Below, piece after piece: positions 55,475 to 64,000 of a DNA stretch of 64,000 nt. A program made the position numbers and the translations under genes. Origin of the DNA: Fen731 sp964481885 (GTDB lineage: Bacteria; Actinomycetota; Humimicrobiia; Humimicrobiales; Humimicrobiaceae); assembly GCA_964481885.1 (NCBI GenBank), contig CAYZUS010000009.1:13862-77861 (forward strand). Reading direction: 5' to 3'. The notes beneath the pieces were generated by a model. That model saw only the letters and a program-made list of their open reading frames with translations, made no database searches and was not told the DNA's origin. Numbering within the stretch: the first letter of the stretch is position 1; every line of letters starts with the position of its first letter.

Positions 55475-55786
55475 TATTTATTGTGATCTATATATTCTTC
55501 TCTGTCGCAGATATACATGAATTTCCTGGATTTCAAACATCAAATCGATACATTTAACATGAAAGCAGACTTCTTTCATGTAGATTTGATGGATGGAAAT
55601 TATGTTAAAAATATTTCTCAGCCCCATGTTTTTATGGAACAAATAAGAGGGATTACAGATATTCTCACAAATGCGTATCTGGTGATTGAAAATCCTTTGG
55701 ACTTTCTGGAAATGATTAATAAGGCCGAGTCGGCTTTATCAGCTCCCAGGCCAAAATTTACTTTAAGCTTTCCAGCCATTCTTTGA
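55475..55786 (+). pseudogene. Truncated sugar-phosphate epimerase (AlsE/Rpe-like) remnant
   Basis: The frame from ATG 55517 gives 89 residues with clear epimerase signature KADFFHVDLMDGNYVKNISQ and a following LVIENPLDFLEM (compare DxH...MDG.FVPN and H.MV..P in ribulose-phosphate/allulose-6-phosphate epimerases). The normal N-terminal strand (ISPSL-like) survives upstream of the ATG in frame (SIYSSLSQIY) after a stop but without a start codon. The C-terminal two thirds of the barrel is missing; the frame ends 29 bases into the converging hydrolase gene. Not functional as an epimerase. Confidence 0.75.
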
Positions 55787-56924
55787 TTACGGGCCGCACC
55801 TCCTGGCCAACCACCAGGCCCATGTGAGTTACGCCATCAAGAAGCACCACTTCTGCTTTTGTATATTTTGAGAAAATAGGTTCAAACTGGTCCGCATAGA
55901 AAGATTCATCGCCGGTGCCTGCAGCAACAAGAACAGGCTGGTAGATAGCAGCAATGTCTTTTTTATAATCACGAGGGGCAAAAGCGGTATTCATCCTGAA
56001 CGTATAAGACAGCGTCTCAGTTCCATCTCGGGCTTCCAGTGGCATATTAAATTCAATTACAGTAAGATAATTAAGCCAGCGTATCCCAAGATTGTTAAGC
56101 ATGCTCAACCCCGCAATACGTCCGGTATAGGGCTTTGCCCAACCACCTGAGTTTGGGCGGATTGTCGGAGCATTGTATTTGAGAAAAGGAGAAAGCAGCA
56201 GATAGCCGGCAACCTGATCATTATACTTACTGCCTGCAAACCGCACTGCAAGTCCTCCGCCTGAAGAATGACCACCCAGGATTATCGTAGTTCCGGGATT
56301 TTTTTGCTTTATCACATTAATGAAATCAGCAATATCGTCTTCCAGCTGATTAATATAATCAACATCTCCCCTTCTGTCGGGACTGGAACCATGGCCCCTG
56401 AGATCCGGCGTATAGACATTGGCGAGATTCTCTGAGCTGACATAATCTGCCAGAGGTAAAAAATACTGGCTGTGCCAGCCCGAACCATGCAGAAGTATTA
56501 CAGTCTTGTCTGATTTGGTTTTTGCCGGGTAATAACGATAATATAAGTCTTTGCCATCCCTTGCCTGAAAACTCTCCAATTCCGGAAGGCCCGAATAATT
56601 AAAATATAACTCTTTAAACTCGAGGTTCTGCTGGACCGTAGTGGCCGATTTGCCGAGTTTGCCGACCATTATCATCACAGAGGCAATAACCAGATATATA
56701 ACCACTGGAATAACTAAAAAACCAGCTACATTCAATATCACTTTTTTCCTGCCCCACAAGAACACCTTTTTTTGCCCTTTAGTGCCACTTTGCTTCTGCC
56801 CCTCATGATTGCTTTTTATGTCCTTTAATAAAATTTTTCTCTGCCTTTCCAATGCTTTTATTATGGTAAGATTCAAGCATACACAACAGCATAATAACAG
56901 GCCGACATATTGGTATTTACCCAC
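55758..56924 (-). CDS. Membrane-anchored alpha/beta hydrolase
   Basis: A 388-residue protein. A hydrophobic helix at residues 7-25, a basic stretch, and a second helix at about 65-90 precede an alpha/beta-hydrolase domain (about 110-385) with HGSGWHSQYF (oxyanion region), GGHSSGGGLA (nucleophile Ser) and GVTHMGLV (His). Probably an extracytoplasmic lipase or esterase tied to the membrane. The start is GTG 56924 with AAGGGG 8 bases upstream; a later start within the first 30 residues is possible. Its 3' end overlaps the epimerase remnant. Confidence 0.82.
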   Translation of the reverse strand: MGKYQYVGLLLCCCVCLNLTIIKALERQRKILLKDIKSNHEGQKQSGTKGQKKVFLWGRKKVILNVAGFLVIPVVIYLVIASVMIMVGKLGKSATTVQQNLEFKELYFNYSGLPELESFQARDGKDLYYRYYPAKTKSDKTVILLHGSGWHSQYFLPLADYVSSENLANVYTPDLRGHGSSPDRRGDVDYINQLEDDIADFINVIKQKNPGTTIILGGHSSGGGLAVRFAGSKYNDQVAGYLLLSPFLKYNAPTIRPNSGGWAKPYTGRIAGLSMLNNLGIRWLNYLTVIEFNMPLEARDGTETLSYTFRMNTAFAPRDYKKDIAAIYQPVLVAAGTGDESFYADQFEPIFSKYTKAEVVLLDGVTHMGLVVGQEVRPVIKEWLESLK

Positions 56925-57044
56925 CTGACCGGCCCCTTGCCTTTGTTAACAGGCAGCAGCTTAACCATGAAAAAGAGCTGCAGACCTGGAAGGAGTATGG
57001 TTTTAAGGTACTGGACAACTCGCCGCCAAAAATATTATTTCCCG

Positions 57045-57791
57045 TTAATTGCCGGCCAGAATATGATTATTCAGCCAGCCTGCTATGTCTTTATAAACTT
57101 CGTTTCTGTTTGTCTCATTTAGTATTTCATGCCTGAATCCTGAATAAAATTTAACATTCAAATCGGTTAGTTCTGCTTTCTTGTAATCATTAAAAACTTT
57201 CATTACACCTTTTGTAAAATCTCCGACAGGATCTTTTTCTCCGGAAATAATAAGAATCGGCAAATTTTTAGCTACTTTTAGTATATTTTTAAATAGATTT
57301 ACCCTTTTTACTCCATATATCAAATCATAAAAAAACCCAGCGCTAAAAACACTGCCGCAATATGGATCTGCTATATACCTGTCAACATTTTCCTCATTAG
57401 TGCTTAACCAGTCAAAAGCAGTTCTGTTTGGTTTAAAATAACTGTTAAACTTTCCAAAAGAAAGCTTGTCAAGAAGCGGNNNNNNNNNNNNNNNNNNNNN
57501 NNNNNNNNNNNNNNNNNNNNNNNNNNNNNNNNNNNNNNNNNNNNNNNNNNNNNNNNNNNNNNNNNNNNNNNNNNNNNNNGTCCTGCCGTGGCCCCTGAGA
57601 TCATTGCCATAAACAGCAACCCCGTTTTCTGTAAGAAATTCGGCAAATTCGCTGTATCTTGCCGCATGTTCGGCCATGCCGTGAACAATCTGGACCACTG
57701 CTTTTATTTTTGTATTATCATCCGGCAGCCACTTGTAAGTAAATATTTCAGTTTTGTCTTCAGTAAAAAATTTAAAATCGCCTGATTTCAT
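57045..57791 (-). CDS. Alpha/beta hydrolase (monoacylglycerol lipase-like) interrupted by assembly gap
   Basis: Coding sequence runs on both sides of a 100-N gap. N-terminal part: VQIVHGMAEHAARYSEFAEFL and YGNDLRGHGR. C-terminal part: PLLDKLSFGKFNSYFKPNRTAFDWLS, GEKDPVGDF (acid) and GFRHEILNE (His), as in bacterial monoacylglycerol lipases. The nucleophile elbow (GHSMGS) is expected to be in the gap. Related proteins have around 90 residues between these segments but the N run allows about 33, so the real gap is probably longer than 100 bases. GGAG lies ahead of ATG 57791. Confidence 0.88.
   Translation of the reverse strand: MKSGDFKFFTEDKTEIFTYKWLPDDNTKIKAVVQIVHGMAEHAARYSEFAEFLTENGVAVYGNDLRGHGRXXXXXXXXXXXXXXXXXXXXXXXXXXXXXXXXXXPLLDKLSFGKFNSYFKPNRTAFDWLSTNEENVDRYIADPYCGSVFSAGFFYDLIYGVKRVNLFKNILKVAKNLPILIISGEKDPVGDFTKGVMKVFNDYKKAELTDLNVKFYSGFRHEILNETNRNEVYKDIAGWLNNHILAGN
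57480..57579. other. Assembly gap (100 N)
   Basis: Exactly 100 undetermined bases, the usual placeholder for a scaffold join of unknown length, inside the lipase gene. Confidence 0.98.
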
Positions 57792-58187
57792 TTTAAGCTC
57801 CCCTTCCCGGATTAATAAGACTTGCCATGAATATTATAATCTTATAAAAATAGAAAAGTATAAAACTTTTTACAACTCCAAACTATGGCACTCTTTATCT
57901 GCATTTTTCCCCTGTTGTTAGAAGCTGCCAGATACTTTCCTTCCAATCACTTCACTTCTTCAGCTTGCCATAATTGTGTAGTGCTACAATTACTGGGGGT
58001 GTTTTTAAGCAGCCAGGCCCGCAATTTAAAATATGCTTTTTTATTAAAAATAACCGCATTCTATTAAAGGAAGGCAGAATTTATCCGATATATTTAGATG
58101 GATACCAAAATATAACAAAAAAGATCTCAAGAGATCACTAAGATATGTGCAGTTTTTGTATAGACCGATGGTTTCAGAGGCATTATT
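57792..58187. other. Divergent intergenic region
   Basis: About 395 bases between the lipase and the hybrid kinase gene; must contain promoters for both. No repeats or structured elements recognised. GAGG lies just ahead of the kinase start. Confidence 0.4.
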
Positions 58188-61100
58188 ATGAAGAGGATCA
58201 CCAGAATTATTGTAAATTCGATAAAAAGAATTAACAAACCAAAAACTTTGCTCATTATACTGCTAATTGTCCTGGCTGCTTCAGGATCTCTGTATATATA
58301 TTATTCATGGAATTCGGCCCAAAGTGAAACCTCAAAACAGGTATTAAAAATAGCCACAGCCGCAGCCGTCTCACTGGATGGAGAAATGTTAAATAAACTA
58401 AATGCCGTACCTGAGGACCTGGGGACATCGGCCTATGAAAGTATAAAAAAGAGGCTGATGGAAATTGCAAGTACCAATAGCGATATCAGGTTTGCATATT
58501 TTTACACTCAAAAGGCGGGAAAGATTTATTTTATGGCTGATTCTGAACCGGCCTACTCGCAAGACTACTCCCCACCGGGCCATGAATACACTGAAGCTGA
58601 CAAGGAATACTTTAAGCCATTAGAGGACGGGAAGGCTTTGATTACAAAACCGGTAACTGATCGATGGGGAACATGGGTCAGCGTCCTTGTTCCGCTAAAT
58701 GATTTAAAAACAGGTAAAACAAAAGCAGTTTTTGGAATGGACTACCCTGCAAAAAAGTGGAACAATGCCGCTCTGGTCCAGGCATTTGAGGCAGGGTCTG
58801 TGGTTGTTGCCATTCTTTTGCTCATATTGGCCCTTTATAAGCTCTTAAATATTAATAAGGCACTTAAGAAAGAAAAGGATAAATTATATCTGGCAAAAGA
58901 GGAAATTGTAAATTCAATGTCAGATATAAAGAAGTCTGAGGAGAAGTTTTTAAAGGCTTTTCAATCAGGAGCAGTATTAATGACAATATCAGGAAGTGAA
59001 GATGGCCGTTTTATCGATGCAAACGACACGTTTCTAAAAACACTGGGTTTTAAAAGAGAGGAATTTATTGGCAAAACATCTGCTGAAATAGATATTTTCG
59101 CTGACGAAGGACAAAGAGCAGCAGTTAAAAAAATATTTGACTCAGAAGGCAGAGTTTCTAATTTGGAAGTAAGGTTAAAGGGCCACGATGGCTTCATCCA
59201 TACCGGTATTTTATCGGTTGATACTGTTGAAGTAGAAGATAAGCTTTGCAGTCTTACGACTATTACAGATATTACTAAGCGCAAGCAGGCTGAGGATTTA
59301 CAGGAGCAGACCCGGCAAAATTATGAATTATTTTTTAACAGTATAGATGAATTCCTTTTTATTTTGGATGAACAAGGCAGGATACTGCATACCAATGCCA
59401 CAGTAATTGACAGATTGGGATATACGGCCGAAGAACTTTCAGGAAAATCAATTCTCATGGTTCATCCACCTGAACGACGCGATGAGGCGGGTAAAATTGT
59501 CGGTGAAATGCTGGCGGGTACTGCGGAATTTTGCCCTGTTCCCGTTATTACGAAATCCGGTATTCAGATCCCGGTGGAAACAAGAGTTTCCAAGGGAATA
59601 TGGAACAGCAAGCCTGTGCTTTTTGGAGTCACCAAGGACGTTTCAAAAATCAAAATATCTGAGGAGAAATTTTCAACATTATTTCATATCAATCCTTTAG
59701 CGTGTGGTTTAAGTGATTTGGAAAACCACAAATATATTGAAGTAAATGAAGCATTTTACACTTTGTTTGGATTTGATAAAGATGAAGTAATAGGCAAAAC
59801 TCCAACGGACCTGGGTATTTTAACCACAGAAGCCATAAATGCCATTTTCCTTAAAGCCGACAAGGATGGAAACACAACTAATGTTTATGCTGATTTAAAA
59901 ACAAAAAATGGCGATATCAAACACGTCATTTTATCTTCAGAAAATATTTACATTCAGGATAAAAAATACCGCTTTACTGTTGTAAGCGATATAACCCTGC
60001 TCAGGCAGAGTGAGGAAAGCTTGAAACTACTGGCTGCCCGGCTTGAACTGGCTGCGCGTGCCGGCGGTGTGGGTGTATGGGATTACGATATTGTCAATAA
60101 TATTCTGATATGGGACGACCAGATGCTTTTGCTCTACGGCATTGAAAAAAAAGATTTCAGCCACGCTTATGAAGCATGGCAGACCGGTCTTCATCCTGAC
60201 GATAAAGAACGGGGAGACTTAGAGATCCAGATGGCAATACGCGGCGAAAAAGAGTTTGATACCGAGTTTCGTGTAATATGGATGGATGGTTCAGTACATA
60301 TTCTCAAAGCACTTGCCATTGTCCAGCGCGACGACTCAGGACAAGCTTTGCATATGATTGGCACTAACTGGGACATTACCAAACAGAAGGATGCCGAGCA
60401 GGAACTAATAAAAGCAAAAAACCTGGCTGAAGCAGCAACCGAGGCCAAGAGTGATTTTCTGGCCAATATGAGCCATGAGATACGAACCCCCATGAATGCG
60501 GTCCTGGGGTTTTTGGAGCTTTTAACAAGAACAGATATGACACCCAAACAAACAAACTATGCCCATAAAATAGATGCTTCAGCAAAGTCACTTCTTGGGA
60601 TAATAAACGATATTCTTGATTTTTCCAAAATAGAGGCAGGAAAGCTTGAAATGGAATCAACAGGCTTTCGCCTTGATGAGGTAATAAGCAATATATTAGG
60701 CATGATTTCTGTAAAAGCTTCAGAAAAAAACATAGAACTTCTAAGTGTTGTATCAGAAGAAGCGCCTCTTGCACTTAAAGGGGACCCTTTAAGGCTTGGG
60801 CAGGTGCTTGTAAATCTTGCAAACAATGCGGTCAAGTTTACTGAAAAAGGACACATTCTTCTGAAGACTGAATTAATAAGCAAGGATTCTGCAAGTTGCA
60901 GAATTAAGTTTTCTGTAAGTGATACAGGAATCGGAATGACAGATGAACAGATGGGCAGATTATTTTCTGCTTTTACACAGGCTGATTCATCAACGACCAA
61001 AAGATTTGGTGGAACCGGTCTTGGTCTTACTATCTCAAAGCGCCTTGTTGAAATGATGAATGGCGAAATATTTGTGGAAAGCAAATTAGGCGCAGGAAGC

Positions 61101-62018
61101 ACTTTTACTTTTACAGCAGAATTTAAAAGTCAGCCAGACTCAAAAGAACATATGATAATTGACAGACAGGCCCTTTCAAAACTAAAAGTGCTGATAGTTG
61201 ATGATAATGATTTGGCTAGAGATGTCCTGAAAAAACAGCTGGGCGATTTTGGTATTTATGCCTTTGCAGTAGACAGCGGAACTGCAGCTATTTTGGAGAT
61301 TAAGAACAATTCTGTAAAACAGCCCTATGATTTGGTGCTTATGGATTGGAGGATGCCTGGCATGGACGGGCTTGAGGCAGCAAAAGCAATCACTGCCAAT
61401 AAAAATATTGGAAAGCCCCCCGCGATTGTTATGGTCACAGCCTTCGGAAGAAAGGAAGTTGTCAAGCAAGCTGAAAAAATCGGTATAAATGCATTTTTGG
61501 TTAGGCCTGTCAACCAGTCTCTTTTATTTGATACCCTCATGAGTGTTCTTGGACCTAATATTGAAAAATCTTTGACTCAAAAAGCAGACAGGAAAGAGTC
61601 TGGCTTGTTTGACAAAATAAATGGCGCAAGAGTGCTTTTGGTTGAAGACAATATCTTAAATCAGGAAGTGGCCACAGAGATACTCAGCGATGCGGGGGCC
61701 ATTGTTAATATTGCCATTAACGGCTTACAGGCCGTTGAAGCTGTGGAAGGCTTTAACTATGATATTGTCCTTATGGATCTGCAGATGCCTCTGATGGGTG
61801 GTTATGAAGCAACGAGAATTATCCGAAGCAATGGAAAATACAGGGATCTGCCGATTATTGCAATGACGGCGCATGCAATGGCCGGGGCAAAGGAGGAGTG
61901 TCTTGCTGCAGGACTAAACGACTATGTCAGCAAACCGATAGAGCCCTACACCCTGTTTTCTGTCATTTGCAAGTGGATAAAACCAGTGGCAGCAGAAAGC
62001 AGGAAGAAAACACAATAA
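58188..62018 (+). CDS. Membrane hybrid sensor histidine kinase with four PAS domains and two receivers
   Basis: A 1276-residue protein. Membrane segments at about 19-42 and 202-222 bracket an extracytoplasmic sensor (about 45-200). Then four PAS domains (about 250-365, 375-490, 493-605, 612-735; the last has PAC-type DITKQKDAE), HisKA with His763 (SHEIRTPMNAV), ATP-binding domain (about 860-980; NLANNAVKF, DTGIGM, GTGLGLTISK) and two receivers with Asp1053 (MDWRMPGMDG) and Asp1197 (MDLQMPLMGG). There is no HPt domain, so a separate phosphotransfer protein or the next gene may complete the relay. Confidence 0.95.
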   Translation: MKRITRIIVNSIKRINKPKTLLIILLIVLAASGSLYIYYSWNSAQSETSKQVLKIATAAAVSLDGEMLNKLNAVPEDLGTSAYESIKKRLMEIASTNSDIRFAYFYTQKAGKIYFMADSEPAYSQDYSPPGHEYTEADKEYFKPLEDGKALITKPVTDRWGTWVSVLVPLNDLKTGKTKAVFGMDYPAKKWNNAALVQAFEAGSVVVAILLLILALYKLLNINKALKKEKDKLYLAKEEIVNSMSDIKKSEEKFLKAFQSGAVLMTISGSEDGRFIDANDTFLKTLGFKREEFIGKTSAEIDIFADEGQRAAVKKIFDSEGRVSNLEVRLKGHDGFIHTGILSVDTVEVEDKLCSLTTITDITKRKQAEDLQEQTRQNYELFFNSIDEFLFILDEQGRILHTNATVIDRLGYTAEELSGKSILMVHPPERRDEAGKIVGEMLAGTAEFCPVPVITKSGIQIPVETRVSKGIWNSKPVLFGVTKDVSKIKISEEKFSTLFHINPLACGLSDLENHKYIEVNEAFYTLFGFDKDEVIGKTPTDLGILTTEAINAIFLKADKDGNTTNVYADLKTKNGDIKHVILSSENIYIQDKKYRFTVVSDITLLRQSEESLKLLAARLELAARAGGVGVWDYDIVNNILIWDDQMLLLYGIEKKDFSHAYEAWQTGLHPDDKERGDLEIQMAIRGEKEFDTEFRVIWMDGSVHILKALAIVQRDDSGQALHMIGTNWDITKQKDAEQELIKAKNLAEAATEAKSDFLANMSHEIRTPMNAVLGFLELLTRTDMTPKQTNYAHKIDASAKSLLGIINDILDFSKIEAGKLEMESTGFRLDEVISNILGMISVKASEKNIELLSVVSEEAPLALKGDPLRLGQVLVNLANNAVKFTEKGHILLKTELISKDSASCRIKFSVSDTGIGMTDEQMGRLFSAFTQADSSTTKRFGGTGLGLTISKRLVEMMNGEIFVESKLGAGSTFTFTAEFKSQPDSKEHMIIDRQALSKLKVLIVDDNDLARDVLKKQLGDFGIYAFAVDSGTAAILEIKNNSVKQPYDLVLMDWRMPGMDGLEAAKAITANKNIGKPPAIVMVTAFGRKEVVKQAEKIGINAFLVRPVNQSLLFDTLMSVLGPNIEKSLTQKADRKESGLFDKINGARVLLVEDNILNQEVATEILSDAGAIVNIAINGLQAVEAVEGFNYDIVLMDLQMPLMGGYEATRIIRSNGKYRDLPIIAMTAHAMAGAKEECLAAGLNDYVSKPIEPYTLFSVICKWIKPVAAESRKKTQ

Positions 62019-62241
62019 ACAGGTATTAATACTGGCAATCGCGCGGCTTTAAAACCAGCGAATAGCATAAAAGAAGTTTCAGGCAATATATCTGCCTGCG
62101 GCATACATGGAAAGATATATTTTTGGTCTGGAAATATAAGTAATAACTGAAAATATCAGCAGTTTTAATATTGAGACTGCGAAGGACCTTCTGCAGAGAA
62201 TTACTGGCAAAATGAATATAAAATTAAGAGGAAGATAAGAG

Positions 62242-64000
62242 ATGGATGAACCGTCCAAACTACAGGCTGTTTTAATTGATGATGACGCAAAGAAGAAGCT
62301 GATACTGGAGCGAATTGTTGCCATATCTGAAGAGTTTCTTCAGTCTGCTGGAGGTGAAATAAATTATCAGGAAATCACTGATAATATTCTGGATATTTCC
62401 GGTGCCAAATATGCTGCTTTCAACCTTTTCGATGAAGATGGCAGCAAATTCAGGACCGTCGCTTTTTCTGCGCCAAATGGAATAATTAAAAAAATATCAT
62501 CATTGCTTGGCTTTAAATTAATCGGCAAGAAATGGGATTACGACCCTGTCCGCGCCGAGAAAATAAAACTCTCCACAATAACACATTTTTCAAGCTTAAG
62601 TGAGCTTGCGGGGTCGACCCTTTCCAAACCATTAAGTTCTTTTATAGGAAAATCTTTTGACATAGGTGAAGTGGTCCTTGTAAAGATTTTAAAGGAAAAT
62701 GTAATGCTCGGGGACTTCACCTTAATTATGCCCGGCAAAGTCAGCTTTGAAAATGATAATTATGTTGAAATATATACACGGCAGGTGGGGCTGCTTATTA
62801 CTCGCAAAAGAGCAGCAGAAGCACTTCAGAAAAGTGAGGACAGGCACCGAAGTCTTTTTGCCTCTTCCCGTGACGCTATTATGACCCTTGAGCCACCATC
62901 ATGGAATTTTACATCCGGTAACCCGGCAGCATTTGAAATGTTTAGGGTAAAAGATGAAACAGAGTTTTTGCCATGCAAGCCATTGACATTATCTCCCAAA
63001 TTACAGCCGGATGGACGTGCCTCTGACGGTAAGGCCAAAGAAATGATTGAAACAGCGATGCGCGAAGGCTCCCATTTTTTTGAGTGGGTGCACAAACGGA
63101 CAGATGGAGAGGAGTTTGTTGCAGAGGTGTTATTGTCGAGGATAGTGCAGGACGGCAAGATGTTCCTGCAGGCAGCCGTAAGAGATATCACAGAACGCAA
63201 AAAGGCAGATACGGCCCTGCGTGACAGCGAAAGCCTTCAGCATTTGCTCACAGACAGTATTTCCGCCGGTATTATAATAGTTGACACCCAGACACATATA
63301 ATTGAACAGGCAAATCCCTATGCTGCAAGACTGTTCGGCTGCCCTGAGGAACGTATTATTGGTCAAATTTGTCATAATTTTATTTGTCCGGCCCAACTGG
63401 GAGCATGCCCTATTACTGACAAGGGACAGGAAGTGGATAACTCAGACCGTGTCTTGCTGTGCGCTGATGGAGGCCAGATACCGATTCTAAAATCGGTTAA
63501 GCGTGTTCAAGTCGGGGGTAAGGAAAAGATACTGGAAACATTTATTGATATCACAGAACGCAAAAAAGCTGAGGAGGCCCTGAAGCAAATAGCTGCCCGG
63601 CTTGAACTGGCGACGCGTGCCGGCGGTGTGGGTGTGTGGGAATACGATATTGTCAATAATAATCTGTTATGGGACGACCAGATGTTTTTGCTCTATGGCA
63701 TTGATAAAAAGGATTTCGGCCACGCTTATGAAGCATGGAAGGCAGGCCTTCATCCTGACGATGTTGAGCGAGGCGACAAAGAGACACAGATGGCAATAAG
63801 CGGAGAAAAAGAATTTGATACCGAGTTTCGCGTGATATGGGCAGACGGCTCAGTACATATTCTTAAAGCTCTTGCTGTTGTAGAGCGCAGCGACTCAGGA
63901 CAGGCTTTGCGAATGATCGGCACTAACTGGGACATCACAAGACAAAAGCAGGCAGAGCAGGAACTGATAATAGCAAAGAATCTGGCTGAAGCTGCAACTG
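62242..64000 (+). CDS. PAS-rich sensor protein, 5' part (continues beyond window)
   Basis: Starts at ATG 62242 with AAGAGGAAG upstream and runs in frame to the window end (586 codons). The first 190 residues resemble a GAF domain (EFLQSAGGEINYQEITDNIL, FNLFDEDGSKFRTVAFSA). Three PAS domains follow (about 205-320, 325-440, 450-570), each ended by an ITERKKAE-type linker. The last is very close, also at DNA level, to the fourth PAS of the preceding kinase (60000-60420 against 63585-64000). The following residues (ELIIAKNLAEAAT) match the linker before HisKA in that kinase, so a histidine kinase core very likely follows. Confidence 0.9.
   Translation, partial: MDEPSKLQAVLIDDDAKKKLILERIVAISEEFLQSAGGEINYQEITDNILDISGAKYAAFNLFDEDGSKFRTVAFSAPNGIIKKISSLLGFKLIGKKWDYDPVRAEKIKLSTITHFSSLSELAGSTLSKPLSSFIGKSFDIGEVVLVKILKENVMLGDFTLIMPGKVSFENDNYVEIYTRQVGLLITRKRAAEALQKSEDRHRSLFASSRDAIMTLEPPSWNFTSGNPAAFEMFRVKDETEFLPCKPLTLSPKLQPDGRASDGKAKEMIETAMREGSHFFEWVHKRTDGEEFVAEVLLSRIVQDGKMFLQAAVRDITERKKADTALRDSESLQHLLTDSISAGIIIVDTQTHIIEQANPYAARLFGCPEERIIGQICHNFICPAQLGACPITDKGQEVDNSDRVLLCADGGQIPILKSVKRVQVGGKEKILETFIDITERKKAEEALKQIAARLELATRAGGVGVWEYDIVNNNLLWDDQMFLLYGIDKKDFGHAYEAWKAGLHPDDVERGDKETQMAISGEKEFDTEFRVIWADGSVHILKALAVVERSDSGQALRMIGTNWDITRQKQAEQELIIAKNLAEAAT

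Overview
The window is AT-rich bacterial chromosome from a free-living organism with a monoderm-type gene set: Rex, an LCP (LytR/CpsA/Psr) protein, lipoprotein MltG, type III pantothenate kinase, and a Tad/Flp pilus cluster without a secretin. TTG and GTG starts are common. A run of exactly 100 N (57480-57579) marks a scaffold join, so this is a draft, possibly metagenome-derived, assembly. I cannot place it below phylum level; a low-GC actinobacterial or clostridial-type lineage would fit.

Layout. 1-11 kb is a signalling and cytoskeleton island: a CheB-CheR fusion (cut by the left edge), an orphan Phd-like small protein, a PhoB-type response regulator with a three-PAS hybrid histidine kinase, two almost identical tandem bactofilin genes, a third longer bactofilin on the other strand with an 8-residue repeat tail, and a GGDEF diguanylate cyclase. 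A CAP/SCP secreted protein and a decayed stretch follow (11-12.9 kb). 12.9-22 kb is a purine cluster read leftwards (110-aa unknown, purB, purL, purF, purM, purN). 22-25 kb holds an LCP protein, Rex, a methyltransferase and a 14-residue Lys-rich peptide gene. 25.4-28.3 kb is a large periplasmic-sensor GGDEF/HD-GYP protein.

28.8-37.6 kb carries mltG and a Tad/Flp pilus operon (cpaB, cpaE/tadZ, tadA, tadB, tadC, Flp pilin, two TadE/G pseudopilins) ending in an SSB-like protein with 10-residue repeats. 37.9-47 kb is accessory: a methyltransferase, a RES/Xre toxin-antitoxin pair with a perfect 18-bp palindrome, rlmN, a divergent marR / MFS efflux / GT1 glycosyltransferase group, DUF4126 and a CPBP protease. 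47-55.4 kb holds a lipoprotein, CorA, DedA, DUF192, tRNA-Pro, dusB, coaX, an ABM monooxygenase and rpiB. A truncated sugar-phosphate epimerase remnant, two alpha/beta hydrolases (one crossing the gap) and two large PAS-rich sensor proteins (the last cut by the right edge) complete the window.

I see no CRISPR array, complete transposon, prophage or obvious new defence system. The least explained signals are the bactofilin locus (recent duplication, 28-bp repeats, 8-residue repeat tail), the repeated Shine-Dalgarno-like leader before the Flp pilin gene, the SSB with peptide repeats at the end of the pilus operon, the long low-complexity extension of DusB, and the 14-codon peptide gene with its own ribosome-binding site and terminator.
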